A stretch of 64,000 nucleotides of DNA, taken from positions 62,001 to 126,000 of the forward strand of contig NZ_QMHO01000013.1 in NCBI RefSeq assembly GCF_003313505.1, given 5' to 3'. Each line of letters begins with the position of its first letter. Position 1 is the first letter of the stretch. This DNA comes from Pedobacter nanyangensis (GTDB lineage: Bacteria > Bacteroidota > Bacteroidia > Sphingobacteriales > Sphingobacteriaceae). Positions 1-8,877 of the stretch are shown here, one piece after another. The position numbers and the translations under genes were made by a program. The notes under the pieces are model-generated. The model did not search any database, was not told the origin of the DNA, and saw only the letters and a list, made by a program, of their open reading frames with translations.

Positions 1-1899
1 AGTGACCTACAGATAGAAGTGTTCACTACAAGGGTAGACACGATTTTTGGGGTTTCTTATTTGGTGTTGGCACCTGAACACGAATGGGTGGCTCAGTTGA
101 CCACTCCTGAACAAAAAGCTGCCATTGAAGATTATATTGCCCAAACCAAAAAGAAATCGGAATTGGACCGCATGGCTGATGCCAAAACCGTTTCCGGTGC
201 TTTTACTGGAACTTACGTAGTTAACCCAGTGAGTGGCGAGCGTGTTCCGCTATGGATTGCCGATTATGTATTGGCCGGCTATGGAACTGGTGCGGTAATG
301 GGCGTGCCAAGCGGCGACCAACGCGACTGGTTGTTTGCCACGCATTTCAACTTGCCTATCGTACAGATTTTGGATAGCCAAAAGGAAATTGATGTACAGG
401 CCGATCCTACCAAGGAGGGGAAATACATCAATTCTGGTTTCATTAACGGCATGGAATATAAGGAGGCGGTTGCTTTCCTAAACCAATGGTTAGAAGACCA
501 AGGTGTGGGCAAAGCCAAAACCAATTACCGTCAGCGTGATGCTATTTTTGGCCGCCAACGCTATTGGGGCGAACCCATTCCGGTATATTTTAAAGAGGGG
601 CTGCCTTACCTGTTGAAAGAGGAAGAGTTGCCATTGTTGTTGCCAGAAATTGATAAATATTTGCCAACGGAAACAGGTGAACCGCCACTAGGCAGGGCCG
701 AAGGTTGGAAATATGAAGGTAAATACGAGTACGAACTTTCGACCATGCCAGGTTGGGCGGGCAGTAGCTGGTACTGGTACCGTTACATGGATGCACAAAA
801 TGATCAAGTTTTTGCAGATCAAAAGGCTATCGAATATTGGAAAGATGTGGACTTGTACATCGGCGGTTCTGAGCATGCTACGGGGCATTTGTTGTACAGC
901 CGTTTTTGGAACAAATTTTTGAAAGATCTGGGTTTTGCCAAAGAAGAAGAACCTTTCAAGAAATTGATTAACCAGGGAATGATCCAAGGTAGAAGCAATT
1001 TTGTATATCGAGTGGTGGATGAAGAGGGCAGGGGCACCAACAAGTTGGTTTCTTATAACCTTCGAAAAGACTATAAAACCATTGCCTTACATGTGGATGT
1101 AAACATTGTGGAGAACGATGTTTTAAATATCGAGAAGTTCAAGGTATGGCGAGATGAGTTTGCCAATGCTGAGTTTGTGTTGGAAAACGGCAAGTACATT
1201 TGCGGCGTTGAAGTGGAGAAGATGTCGAAATCTAAATTCAACGTGGTTAATCCAGATGTGTTGATTGCGCAATACGGTGCTGATACCTTAAGGATGTACG
1301 AAATGTTTTTGGGCCCTTTGGAGCAAAGCAAGCCTTGGAATACCAACGGTATTGAGGGGGTTTTCAAATTCTTGCGCAAATTCTGGCGTTTGTTCCATAA
1401 CGAAGCCTGGGAGTTTGCCGTGAGCAACGAAGCCCCTAGCAAAGCGGAACTGAAATCGTTGCATAAAATCATTAAAAAGGTACAGGAAGACATTGAGCGT
1501 TTCTCGTTCAACACTTCGGTATCAAGCTTTATGATTGCCGTGAACGAATTAACGGATCTGAAATGTAATAAGCGAGCGATATTGCAGGATTTAGTGGTAG
1601 TATTAGCGCCTTATGCACCGCACATTTGTGAAGAATTATGGTCGTTATTGGGCAATAAAGATCTATCCACCGCCCAATATCCAATTTTCAATCCTGAATA
1701 TTTGGTAGAAGACGAGTTTGCCTACCCCATTTCCATCAACGGAAAAATGAAGATGAACCTGAATTTAAGTTTAACACTTGAAGCTAAAGCAGCTGAAGAA
1801 GCCGTTTTGGCCAACGAACAGGTTCAAGGATTTTTAAATGGCGCAGTTCCTAAGAAAATCATTTTTGTAAAAGGGAAAATCGTAAATATTGTGGTTTAA
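1..1899 (+). CDS. leuS: Leucine--tRNA ligase, C-terminal two thirds (cut by window edge)
   Basis: Charges tRNA-Leu with leucine in the cytoplasm. The reading frame is open from base 1, so the N-terminal part lies outside the window; the GTG at 19 is internal, not a start. The fragment begins inside the CP1 editing domain: TTRVDTIFG (about bases 25-51) and GTGAVMGVPSGDQRDW (about 286-333) are editing-pocket motifs, with the Asp of DQRD kept. The class I signature EKMSKSKFN sits near bases 1216-1242, followed by a helical anticodon-binding domain ending in a short C-terminal extension. The stretch between HATGH and KMSKS includes the insertion (FVYRVVDEEGRGTNK and beyond) that I associate with Bacteroidota LeuRS. 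A hairpin terminator follows. Confidence 0.97.
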   Translation, partial: SDLQIEVFTTRVDTIFGVSYLVLAPEHEWVAQLTTPEQKAAIEDYIAQTKKKSELDRMADAKTVSGAFTGTYVVNPVSGERVPLWIADYVLAGYGTGAVMGVPSGDQRDWLFATHFNLPIVQILDSQKEIDVQADPTKEGKYINSGFINGMEYKEAVAFLNQWLEDQGVGKAKTNYRQRDAIFGRQRYWGEPIPVYFKEGLPYLLKEEELPLLLPEIDKYLPTETGEPPLGRAEGWKYEGKYEYELSTMPGWAGSSWYWYRYMDAQNDQVFADQKAIEYWKDVDLYIGGSEHATGHLLYSRFWNKFLKDLGFAKEEEPFKKLINQGMIQGRSNFVYRVVDEEGRGTNKLVSYNLRKDYKTIALHVDVNIVENDVLNIEKFKVWRDEFANAEFVLENGKYICGVEVEKMSKSKFNVVNPDVLIAQYGADTLRMYEMFLGPLEQSKPWNTNGIEGVFKFLRKFWRLFHNEAWEFAVSNEAPSKAELKSLHKIIKKVQEDIERFSFNTSVSSFMIAVNELTDLKCNKRAILQDLVVVLAPYAPHICEELWSLLGNKDLSTAQYPIFNPEYLVEDEFAYPISINGKMKMNLNLSLTLEAKAAEEAVLANEQVQGFLNGAVPKKIIFVKGKIVNIVV

Positions 1900-1922
1900 G
1901 CGTTTTTCTACTCGCCGCCATT

Positions 1923-1983
1923 CTGAATTTATTTCGGGCTCTGTGATGTATCATAAAAAACGAAAATAAATTCAGCATGACGA
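1923..1983. repeat. Intergenic palindromic element, family A
   Basis: CTGAATTTATTTCG (1923-1936) is followed about 25 bases later by CGAAAATAAATTCAGCATGACG (from 1960), forming an imperfect inverted repeat. The same words (GTCATGCTGAATTTATTTCAGCAT) recur near 24229-24245 and 35255-35345, always between genes. This is a dispersed REP-like sequence; its function is unknown. Confidence 0.6.
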
Positions 1984-1989
1984 AGCGTT

Positions 1990-2053
1990 AAAGAAAAATC
2001 CTACAATATAGATCCCAAATGAGTTTAGAGCTTTTTTGGGATTTTTCTTTTTG
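1990..2053 (+). terminator. leuS: Intrinsic terminator after leuS
   Basis: ATCCCAAA (2012-2019) pairs with TTTGGGAT (2035-2042), followed by TTTTTCTTTTT. A longer competing stem also exists: AAAGAAAAATCC (1990-2001) pairs perfectly with GGATTTTTCTTT (2039-2050). Either fold would end leuS transcription before the next promoter. Confidence 0.65.
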
Positions 2054-2059
2054 CCTCAA

Positions 2060-2113
2060 AACCATTCGCCGCTTAAAAAATACCATTCGCCGATAGTTTC
2101 CTACCAGTGATAA
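2060..2113 (+). promoter_or_regulatory. Three 21-bp-phased direct repeats, likely regulator sites (LytTR-like)
   Basis: AACCATTCGCCG at 2060, TACCATTCGCCG at 2081 and the weaker TACCAGTGATAA at 2102 start exactly 21 bp apart, two helical turns. They end about 10 bp upstream of the -33 box of the receptor promoter. Direct repeats of about 9-10 bp at this spacing are how LytTR-domain response regulators bind DNA. The assignment is inferred from spacing and sequence shape. Confidence 0.5.
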
Positions 2114-2122
2114 AAAAATGCT

Positions 2123-2152
2123 TTTGCAGCCCTGTAACAAAAAATATCTTTG
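2123..2152 (+). promoter_or_regulatory. Bacteroidota-type promoter for the TonB receptor gene
   Basis: TTTG (2123-2126), 18 bp, TATCTTTG (2145-2152) fits the Bacteroidota sigma-ABfr consensus (TTTG / TAnnTTTG). It places the transcription start near 2158, about 25 bases before the ATG at 2184. Confidence 0.65.
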
Positions 2153-2183
2153 AAAGACTAATACGTACAAACAACAAAATAAT

Positions 2184-4622
2184 ATGAAAAAACTACTACT
2201 ACTAATTTGTGCCGCTTTATTGATGGTGATGAATGCAAATGCCCAGTTCCCGATGATGGGCGGGGGCAATGCAGCTCCAAAAGTGACGGGACGCGTTTCG
2301 GCTACTATTTTAGATTCGGTAAGTAAACAACCCGTAGAATATGCTACGGTTTCATTGATTAACGCCAAAACAGCCAAAGCAGTTAACGGTGGCCTTACTG
2401 ATGCAAAAGGTAAGGTGTCTATCCAGAATATCGCCCCTGGCGACTATAAACTTGTGGTGGGCTTTATTGGTTATGCCACTAAAACGCTGGCGGTAAAAAC
2501 CACTCCTGAAAAACCTGATAACAATATCGGGAACGTGTTTTTGGCGGGGAGCTCTAATACTTTAAGCGAGGTTACTATTGAGGGCAAGAAAAATGTCATC
2601 GAAAATAAGATTGACCGTATGGTTTATAACGCCGAAGCGGATGCCACCAATGCCGGGGGCGATGCTACGGACGTTATGCGTAAAGTGCCCATGTTGTCGG
2701 TGGATATTAATGGCAACGTACAGTTGCGTGGAAGTGCTGTAAGGGTATTGATCAACGGTAAGCCTTCAGGAACCATGGCCAACAGTGTGGCCGATGCTTT
2801 GAAGATGATCCCTGCTGATCAGATCAAAAACGTGGAAGTAATTACCAACCCATCTGCCAAATATGATGCAGAGGGCTCAGGCGGTATCATCAACATCATT
2901 ACCAAAAAGAGCAATGCAGAAGGTGTAAGCGGCTCGGTAAATGCTTCGGCGGGTACCCGTCAAAATACAGGAAACTTTAACGTTACCGCTAAAACTGGCC
3001 GTTTTAGTACTAACGCCGCTTTTGGTGGGATGTATGCTTATCCGCAGGAATCTAAGGTTGTTTTTTTTAATCAGGTTCAAGGTATCGACATATTGCAGGA
3101 AGGCCTTTCGGACTGGAAACGTGAAATGTACAACGGAAGCTTGGGAATGGATTATGATTTTAACGCCTACAATAATATCAGTACCAATGCAAAATACAAT
3201 AGGTTTTATAATGGTGGACCAGGTAATTCGCAAATTACAACTAGCAGTGTCAATGGCACTGATGTTGGTAAAATCGTAAGTAATACCGATATGACCAACA
3301 GCAATTTGGATTGGAACTTAGATTATAGGCGCACCAGCAAAAAACAAGGAGAGGAATTTTCCGTTTCTGGCCAGTTAACACAAGGCAGAAATACAAATGA
3401 GTTTTTAAATGATGAACGTGATGGTGCTGGAAATCCCCTTAGGTATTTAGCCAGTAACAACTTAGGTAAAAATAGAGAGTACACTTTCCAGTCGGACTAT
3501 GTTTATCCTTTCTCTAAAACGGTAATTTTTGAGGTAGGTGGTAAAGGTATTTTGAGGAACATCAGAAGTGAATATGGCAAGGGCTCCGGAAAAATTTTCG
3601 ATTATGACCAAAATGTGGGTGCCGCCTATTCTACCATAGCTTTTGATTTAACCAAAAAAATTAAATTCAAAGGAGGGGTGCGTGGAGAGTACACGGAAAT
3701 CAGTTTTAAGGATGTGAATGGAAATCCGATAAAAAATGATTACTTCAATTTATTTCCAAGCGCAATTTTATCTCAAACCATCAACGGAAAAACAACCATT
3801 AAATTAGCCTATAACAAAAGAGTTCAACGTCCTAGTTTGGCTTACTTAAATCCGTTCCACAACGAATCAAATGTGGTAAACCCTTTTCAAGGTAATCCAG
3901 ATTTGGACCCAGAGCTAAGCCATAACATAGAACTTGGTTATTCAACGTTTATTAAAGGCTCAATGATCAACGCTTCATTGTTCTATAGAAATACCAAGAA
4001 CGTAATTGAAAGTTTCCTGCTAGGTGGTAATAACCCTGGAACTACGCTAACTACTTTTATTAACGTAGGTACCACCCAGAGTTATGGCGCAAACGTATTT
4101 GCTTCGTATAACCCTACTCCAAAATGGACTTTGATGACCAACGTAGGTGCAAATACTTACGAGGTGAAAAAAACTGCGGGCGCAGCAGAGGGAATGAACG
4201 AAGGAACTTATTTGAACTATAACTTCTTCTTACGTTCGGCAACAGCCTTTAAGGGTGGGTGGAATGTGGAGTTGTTTGGCGTGGTAAACTCACCGAGATA
4301 CACTTATCAGAGCAAAACAGATCCAATGTTCTTCTATGGCGGCGCTATCAAAAAAGATATCATGAAAAAACAAGGTTCAATTGGCTTAAATGTTTTGAAT
4401 CCATTCAATAGAGACCTCCATATCAAAACTGTTTCCAAATCAGGCGGTTTATTGGGCCAAACACAAGATATCTACTACCCGTTGCGCTCATTTGGTATAA
4501 ACTTTAGCTACAAATTTGGTAAGTTGAAATTTACGGAGAAAAAGAAAATCAAAAATGATGACGTAAAACAAGACCAACAACAAGGCGGTGGCATGGGGGG
4601 TGGCATGGGCCAAGGTAAATAG
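2184..4622 (+). CDS. TonB-dependent receptor, outer membrane beta-barrel family
   Basis: An outer membrane barrel predicted to import an unknown substrate using TonB energy. Residues 1-20 are a signal peptide ending ANAQ. Next comes a carboxypeptidase-regulatory-like beta-sandwich (about 35-115, with GDYKLVVGFIGYATK), a plug domain (about 125-240, with GSGGIINIITKK) and a C-terminal barrel typical of the OMP_b-brl_3 group, 812 residues in all. The mature N-terminus carries FPMMGGGN and the C-terminus ends in QQQGGGMGGGMGQGK, a low-complexity Gly/Met pair at both ends. There is no SusD partner, so it is unlikely to be a glycan transporter of the SusC class. It has its own promoter, phased upstream repeats and a downstream terminator, so it is a single-gene unit. 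Confidence 0.9.
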   Translation: MKKLLLLICAALLMVMNANAQFPMMGGGNAAPKVTGRVSATILDSVSKQPVEYATVSLINAKTAKAVNGGLTDAKGKVSIQNIAPGDYKLVVGFIGYATKTLAVKTTPEKPDNNIGNVFLAGSSNTLSEVTIEGKKNVIENKIDRMVYNAEADATNAGGDATDVMRKVPMLSVDINGNVQLRGSAVRVLINGKPSGTMANSVADALKMIPADQIKNVEVITNPSAKYDAEGSGGIINIITKKSNAEGVSGSVNASAGTRQNTGNFNVTAKTGRFSTNAAFGGMYAYPQESKVVFFNQVQGIDILQEGLSDWKREMYNGSLGMDYDFNAYNNISTNAKYNRFYNGGPGNSQITTSSVNGTDVGKIVSNTDMTNSNLDWNLDYRRTSKKQGEEFSVSGQLTQGRNTNEFLNDERDGAGNPLRYLASNNLGKNREYTFQSDYVYPFSKTVIFEVGGKGILRNIRSEYGKGSGKIFDYDQNVGAAYSTIAFDLTKKIKFKGGVRGEYTEISFKDVNGNPIKNDYFNLFPSAILSQTINGKTTIKLAYNKRVQRPSLAYLNPFHNESNVVNPFQGNPDLDPELSHNIELGYSTFIKGSMINASLFYRNTKNVIESFLLGGNNPGTTLTTFINVGTTQSYGANVFASYNPTPKWTLMTNVGANTYEVKKTAGAAEGMNEGTYLNYNFFLRSATAFKGGWNVELFGVVNSPRYTYQSKTDPMFFYGGAIKKDIMKKQGSIGLNVLNPFNRDLHIKTVSKSGGLLGQTQDIYYPLRSFGINFSYKFGKLKFTEKKKIKNDDVKQDQQQGGGMGGGMGQGK

Positions 4623-4635
4623 AGCGTAAAAAATT

Positions 4636-4670
4636 AAAAGGTCGATATTTTTAATATCGACCTTTTTGTT
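4636..4670. terminator. Bidirectional intrinsic terminator
   Basis: AAAAGGTCGATATT (4636-4649) pairs perfectly with AATATCGACCTTTT (4653-4666) around a three-base loop. The A-run and T-run let it work for both the receptor gene and the convergent dGTPase operon. Confidence 0.85.
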
Positions 4671-4708
4671 ATGTACTGCTACAATGCGTATAAACTGCTT
4701 TTTGCTTT

Positions 4709-6058
4709 TTAAGTTACCGATGGGAACGATATCCCTTTGATTTTTCCATAAAGCTCTACCGCGTATAGGTCGGTCATGCCCGACACAAAGTCCAATACAC
4801 TTTGCACTCTCGAATAAAGGTCTTGTTTTTCGGTATGAAACTGTTTTGGGATAAGCTTTACCAGTTTTTTGTAATAGTGCGTGTCATTATGTACCAATGC
4901 AGGTACAAACTCTTCGAGTAAGCCTGCCATTACTTTGTATCCAGAAACTTCTTTTTGGATTACCGATTGGTAGTTGTATATTTTCTCAATCGAAATTTTC
5001 TCAATGGCTTTCCAGGCAGCTGAATATTGCTCAGGAATAGAATCGGTTAAGCTCTTGTTGAAAGTGCCACTTAAAATGGCTTCCTGCTCCTCGTAAAAAA
5101 TGTGGGAGCACTCGTAAATCAGCGTACTAATGGCCTTGGCCCTCAATAAACTAACTTTGGCATCATCGTCCTCTAAGTCGTTTTCTAGCCTTTCCAGTAA
5201 ATTATCGCCCTTGCAGAGGGGCAACAGTAGATTTTTCACTTCGTCAAAGCTCAAAATCTGCAAACGATGTGCATCCTCCAGATCGATAATGCCGTAGCAA
5301 ATATCGTCAGCTGCTTCTACTAAAAAACTCAACGGATGGCGGAAATATCCTAAAGGGCTTTCGCTATCGGCAATCATGCCAAGTTCGGCGGCAATGGTCC
5401 TAAAAATTTCTTTCTCCGATTGGAAGAAACCATATTTTTTGCGGTGTAGCAAAGGTTTTTGATGGCCAAGGATAGATTCGCATGGGTATTTGCCAATAGC
5501 AGCTAAAGTGGCATAAGTTAAGGCATAGGCACCATTCCCTTTTCCTTCAAAAGGATGCGTTAAAATACGGATGGCATTGGCATTCCCTTCAAAATGGGTG
5601 AAATCCTTTTTTTGCTCCGCAGTAAGTTGGTCTAAGTAAACTTTGCCCTCTCCATTGGTGAAATACCTGGAAATGGCAGCTTCTCCCGAGTGTCCAAAAG
5701 CCGGATTGCCCAGGTCATGTGCCAAGGCCGCCGCGGCTACAATATTGCCCACTTCGCTCATTAAAGGTACTTCCGTATCAATATTTGGGCGGTCCTTTTT
5801 GGTCTGGTTATAAAAAATACGCCCTAAAGAGCGCCCAACGCTGGCCACTTCTAAGCTGTGCGTTAAACGATTGTGCACAAAAACACTTCCTGGCAAAGGG
5901 AACACTTGGGTTTTGTTCTGCAATCGTCTAAAAGGCGATGAAAAAATCAGTCTGTCGTAGTCAATCTGAAATTGTGATCTGGCTTCATCTGTATCCCTAA
6001 TAGGTTTTTGCTCATGTCCCCAACGCTTTGCAGACAACAATTTGCTCCATTCCATCAT
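4709..6058 (-). CDS. dgt: Deoxyguanosinetriphosphate triphosphohydrolase (dGTPase)
   Basis: Hydrolyses dGTP (and often other dNTPs) to the nucleoside and triphosphate, affecting the dNTP pool and sometimes phage replication. The protein has 449 residues and opens with MEWSKLLSAKRWG, typical of the family. The HD-domain metal ligands are visible in NRLTHSLEVA (about 63-72) and ALAHDLGNPAFGHSGE (about 111-126); the RRLQNKTQV segment (about 44-52) is also conserved. It is the last gene of a minus-strand operon, two bases after the PH-domain gene. The start MM leaves two possible ATGs three bases apart. Confidence 0.95.
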   Translation of the reverse strand: MMEWSKLLSAKRWGHEQKPIRDTDEARSQFQIDYDRLIFSSPFRRLQNKTQVFPLPGSVFVHNRLTHSLEVASVGRSLGRIFYNQTKKDRPNIDTEVPLMSEVGNIVAAAALAHDLGNPAFGHSGEAAISRYFTNGEGKVYLDQLTAEQKKDFTHFEGNANAIRILTHPFEGKGNGAYALTYATLAAIGKYPCESILGHQKPLLHRKKYGFFQSEKEIFRTIAAELGMIADSESPLGYFRHPLSFLVEAADDICYGIIDLEDAHRLQILSFDEVKNLLLPLCKGDNLLERLENDLEDDDAKVSLLRAKAISTLIYECSHIFYEEQEAILSGTFNKSLTDSIPEQYSAAWKAIEKISIEKIYNYQSVIQKEVSGYKVMAGLLEEFVPALVHNDTHYYKKLVKLIPKQFHTEKQDLYSRVQSVLDFVSGMTDLYAVELYGKIKGISFPSVT

Positions 6059-6060
6059 CG

Positions 6061-6441
6061 CTATCCAATTACATAAGTGGCCAGTACTTTTTGTACTTCG
6101 TAAACATTTACCGATTTATTGAATTTCTTTTTGATGCTTGGCAGGATTTCGCTGGAAATCCAGATTTTTAGTTCTGCATCTAAATCGAAGGTTCCGGCAG
6201 TTTCCACGCTAAACCTCGAAATGCTTTTATAGGTAATAGAAAGGTATTCAGTTTTGCTCCCTGTTAAGCCCTGGATGTCAACAATGATCAATCGTTTGTT
6301 CGTAAACATAAAGGTATCTCTGAACAATTTAAATCCGAGCTCTATTTTTTCGTTATCGATAAGTAGCTGTCCGTAATTCTTTAAAAGATCTTCCTGGCTA
6401 ACGGTTGAGGCATTGCCCATTAAGTTTGAAAAAAGTCCCAT
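6061..6441 (-). CDS. Bacterial PH-domain protein
   Basis: A 126-residue soluble protein that looks like a single bacterial pleckstrin-homology domain (bPH, YvbH/PF08000-like). It has an N-terminal helix, then beta-rich sequence with FMFTNKRLIIVDIQGLTGSKTEY (given in part: FTNKRLIIVD), and a C-terminal helix. Family members form ring-like oligomers in crystal structures, but their cellular role is unsettled. It lies two bases upstream of dgt and 54 bases after the AHSA1-like gene, so co-transcription is likely. The family call rests on the FTNKRLI-type core and the size. Confidence 0.75.
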   Translation of the reverse strand: MGLFSNLMGNASTVSQEDLLKNYGQLLIDNEKIELGFKLFRDTFMFTNKRLIIVDIQGLTGSKTEYLSITYKSISRFSVETAGTFDLDAELKIWISSEILPSIKKKFNKSVNVYEVQKVLATYVIG

Positions 6442-6495
6442 TATTTTGATGAATATTTTTCTGCGATGTTAAGTAAAATTTCAAACAGTTGGGGC

Positions 6496-6951
6496 CTATG
6501 TAGAAAGAAACTTATCGCCTACCAGATTAAGTTGAATCCCATGTTCAAGATAAGCCTTGCAGGCATCTAAAACAGTGGTGAATCCGCCGGTGGAGTCTTT
6601 AATGGCGGCAATTAAATCATCGCCAGTTTGATGGAAGCCATAATTTTTGATCACCACGTAGGTGCATTGATCGTTAACGGGGGTAAAACTAAAGTCAATG
6701 GTGGTGGCCGGATTATCCCACTCTGCAATAATTTTTTGGTTGGGTACTATTTCTTTCACGAGCACTTCGGCAGATACGCCATACATTTCCCAGTGCCAGG
6801 TAATGGTTTTTCCTGCTTCGAGTTTGCCGCTAGACCTGGTGAACCAAAAATTGGAGGTCACCGCAGGATCAATAAAAGCATTGAATACTTCGGCCGCAGG
6901 TTTTCTAATCAACATTTGGGTTTCTACACAGGGGGTGTTTTTGGTCTCCAT
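6496..6951 (-). CDS. AHSA1/START-like (SRPBCC) domain protein
   Basis: A 151-residue protein of the SRPBCC/AHSA1 helix-grip fold, which binds hydrophobic ligands or acts as a co-chaperone-like module. Recognisable are the N-terminal KPAAEVFNAFIDPAV (about 18-32), the central GKTITWHWEMYG (about 47-58) and IIAEWDNP (about 73-80), and the long C-terminal helix starting DLIAAIKDSTGGFTTVLDACK. No catalytic residues can be inferred. It lies 10 bases downstream of the patatin gene in the same operon. Function is unknown beyond fold. Confidence 0.8.
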   Translation of the reverse strand: METKNTPCVETQMLIRKPAAEVFNAFIDPAVTSNFWFTRSSGKLEAGKTITWHWEMYGVSAEVLVKEIVPNQKIIAEWDNPATTIDFSFTPVNDQCTYVVIKNYGFHQTGDDLIAAIKDSTGGFTTVLDACKAYLEHGIQLNLVGDKFLST

Positions 6952-6961
6952 GTTTATGACT

Positions 6962-7828
6962 TTATGAGGCTTTTTGTAAGGAACTTGGTTTGGTTTGTTT
7001 GGCTTTTTCGTAAGCCTTTTGCCCCAGCGCTATAAGCTGTGCTGATTTGTGGAAATCGAAAGTTCCACAGGCATTTCTAGGAATTTCTACCACTAAATCT
7101 GGCTGGTAGTGCTCAATGGTAAGTTGTACCAAACGGTCTTGGGTGAAATCATACGAGGTATTCATCAGGTCAAAAAAAGATATCTTGGGCGTATTGTTCT
7201 TATTGCTGTTGTTCCAATACCGTTGTAGCCAGTTTCTGCTTTTCTGTTTGGCTTCTTCCTGCACTACCAAAGGTTCGTTTCGGCCATTGATATTTACTGC
7301 TACTATGGCGCAATCTTCCCTTTTTTTAACGGCACTAATGGGCAGGGGGTTAAGCACACCGCCATCTACTAGCACGGTATCATGGTCTATTACAGGCGTA
7401 AACACTCCCGGAATGGAGATGGTTGAACGTAGGGCCGTAAACAAATCGCCTGATTGGTAATGCACTTCCTGCATGTTGAGCATATCAGTAGCTACTGCAG
7501 TAAATGGAATTTTGAGGCTTTCGATTTGCTGGTTGCCGGTAATTTTGGCAATAAGCGTCCATATTTTTTCTCCACGCACAAAGCCCCGACTGTTGAACGT
7601 AAAATCAACCAAACTAAATACGTTGCTTCTAGTTAAGGTTGCCAGCCAATCTTTGTATTCTCCTAAAAAGCCTGCGCAATATAAGCCGCCAACCACAGCG
7701 CCCATGGAGCAGCCTATCACTTCACAAATCTCATATCCATCGCGTTCCAGGCTTTCGATCACTCCAATATGAGCTAAGCCCCTAGCCCCGCCGCTTCCCA
7801 AAACTAATTGTATCTTTTTCTTTGTCAT
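6962..7828 (-). CDS. Patatin-like phospholipase
   Basis: Predicted lipid acyl hydrolase with the Ser-Asp dyad of the patatin family. Visible motifs are the oxyanion loop GSGGARGLAHIG (about 12-23), the nucleophile elbow GCSMGAVVGG (about 39-48; Ser in GxSxG) and the Asp in VDGGVLNPLP (about 154-163). It is 288 residues with no signal peptide or lipobox, so it is probably cytoplasmic, like the RssA-type short patatins. It starts two bases after the alpha/beta-hydrolase stop, which suggests tight coupling. Substrate is unknown. Confidence 0.92.
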   Translation of the reverse strand: MTKKKIQLVLGSGGARGLAHIGVIESLERDGYEICEVIGCSMGAVVGGLYCAGFLGEYKDWLATLTRSNVFSLVDFTFNSRGFVRGEKIWTLIAKITGNQQIESLKIPFTAVATDMLNMQEVHYQSGDLFTALRSTISIPGVFTPVIDHDTVLVDGGVLNPLPISAVKKREDCAIVAVNINGRNEPLVVQEEAKQKSRNWLQRYWNNSNKNNTPKISFFDLMNTSYDFTQDRLVQLTIEHYQPDLVVEIPRNACGTFDFHKSAQLIALGQKAYEKAKQTKPSSLQKAS

Positions 7829-7830
7829 GC

Positions 7831-8808
7831 TTATTGGCTAATATATTTTGATGCAAATTGGGCCACTGCTTTTTCTACTCCAGGAATATCTTTTGAGGTG
7901 ATAGCAGACCCCATCACGTGATTTCCGGTATGGGGTAAAGCCCGTTTTTCCTTTTGGATACTTCCAAGTTCATCAAACATCTTTAACATTGCCGCAACGC
8001 TCACCACAGGGTCCTGTTCTTTTTCGTTTTTATAGTAGTAAAGCAATAGTGTGGGCTGTTTTACTTTCCCGAAAACAACGTTGTTCATGCTGCTTTCTAA
8101 TAATTTTTGTAGCTGTACCACCGATTCTAAACGGTAGTTCGTGTACCAATATTTTTTATAAAGCGGATTTTTGCCTTCTACAATACGTTCCTTGCCGCCA
8201 GTAAACAAGCGGGCAATTTGTAAACCCCACGGATGTGTCAAGATCCATACCTTATCGTCATTAATGGCAATATTAGGTGATAACAATACCAAACTGTGTA
8301 TTTCTGGATAAGTTGCCGCCAGTTGTAAAGCCAGGGTACCGCCGGTGGATGTGCCTATTAATATCACTTTTTTGCCTAAAGTTTTGCCTATAGCCAAGGC
8401 TTGTTTGGCACTTTCCCAAAGCCTGTCGGCAGTGAAATATTGCATCGGGGCAACGGTGTCAATGCCGTGATCGGCTAGGCGGCTTAAATAAAGATTAGCG
8501 TGAATAGATTTGGCAAAATTACGGTGTACCGGATTGCCTTCTTCGCTCGATGCCGAAAAGCCATGCAAGTAAACTACTGCGTATTCGGTTTGTTGATGGG
8601 TGCTGTCTGCCCAGATAATTTCGGCTTGGTTATTGGGTTTTAGCAGGTGCTGTTTTTCCAATTGGGCCACATAGGCTGTTGCCGAGTCAATAGCAATTGC
8701 TTTTGGTAATGCCGTGCTGTAAACGGGCGTGGGTACTTTTGGCCCTACAAGATAAACAATTCCGAAGGTGGCGATAACGATTAGTATGGTTCTAAAAAAA
8801 ATCTTCAT
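7831..8808 (-). CDS. Membrane-anchored alpha/beta hydrolase
   Basis: Predicted esterase or lipase of the alpha/beta-hydrolase fold, 325 residues. A single hydrophobic segment at residues 4-21 looks like an N-terminal membrane anchor, putting the enzyme on the periplasmic side. The nucleophile is Ser in GTSTGG (about 157-162), preceded by an oxyanion-type VYLHGFSAS (about 78-86). The likely acid is in EQDPVVS (about 267-273) and the His in TGNHVMGS (about 294-301). It is the first gene of the minus-strand operon that ends with dgt and is divergent from ispB. Substrate is unknown. Confidence 0.88.
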   Translation of the reverse strand: MKIFFRTILIVIATFGIVYLVGPKVPTPVYSTALPKAIAIDSATAYVAQLEKQHLLKPNNQAEIIWADSTHQQTEYAVVYLHGFSASSEEGNPVHRNFAKSIHANLYLSRLADHGIDTVAPMQYFTADRLWESAKQALAIGKTLGKKVILIGTSTGGTLALQLAATYPEIHSLVLLSPNIAINDDKVWILTHPWGLQIARLFTGGKERIVEGKNPLYKKYWYTNYRLESVVQLQKLLESSMNNVVFGKVKQPTLLLYYYKNEKEQDPVVSVAAMLKMFDELGSIQKEKRALPHTGNHVMGSAITSKDIPGVEKAVAQFASKYISQ

Positions 8809-8851
8809 GCGAATAGTTTCATTAAAAATACGCTTTTAATAGAAATTCAAC

Positions 8852-8859
8852 TAAGTTTG
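8852..8859 (+). promoter_or_regulatory. Probable -7 box of the ispB-terC promoter
   Basis: TAAGTTTG matches TAnnTTTG and puts the transcription start near 8866, just before the ATG at 8878. No good -33 box is visible. A TTG at 8857 in the same frame lies inside this box, which argues against it as the start codon. Confidence 0.4.
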
Positions 8860-8877
8860 CAAACACATTTTTGCCAG

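Noticed and set aside
8857..8877. TTG start for the polyprenyl synthase
   Set aside because: The TTG is inside the predicted -7 box TAAGTTTG, so ATG 8878 is preferred.
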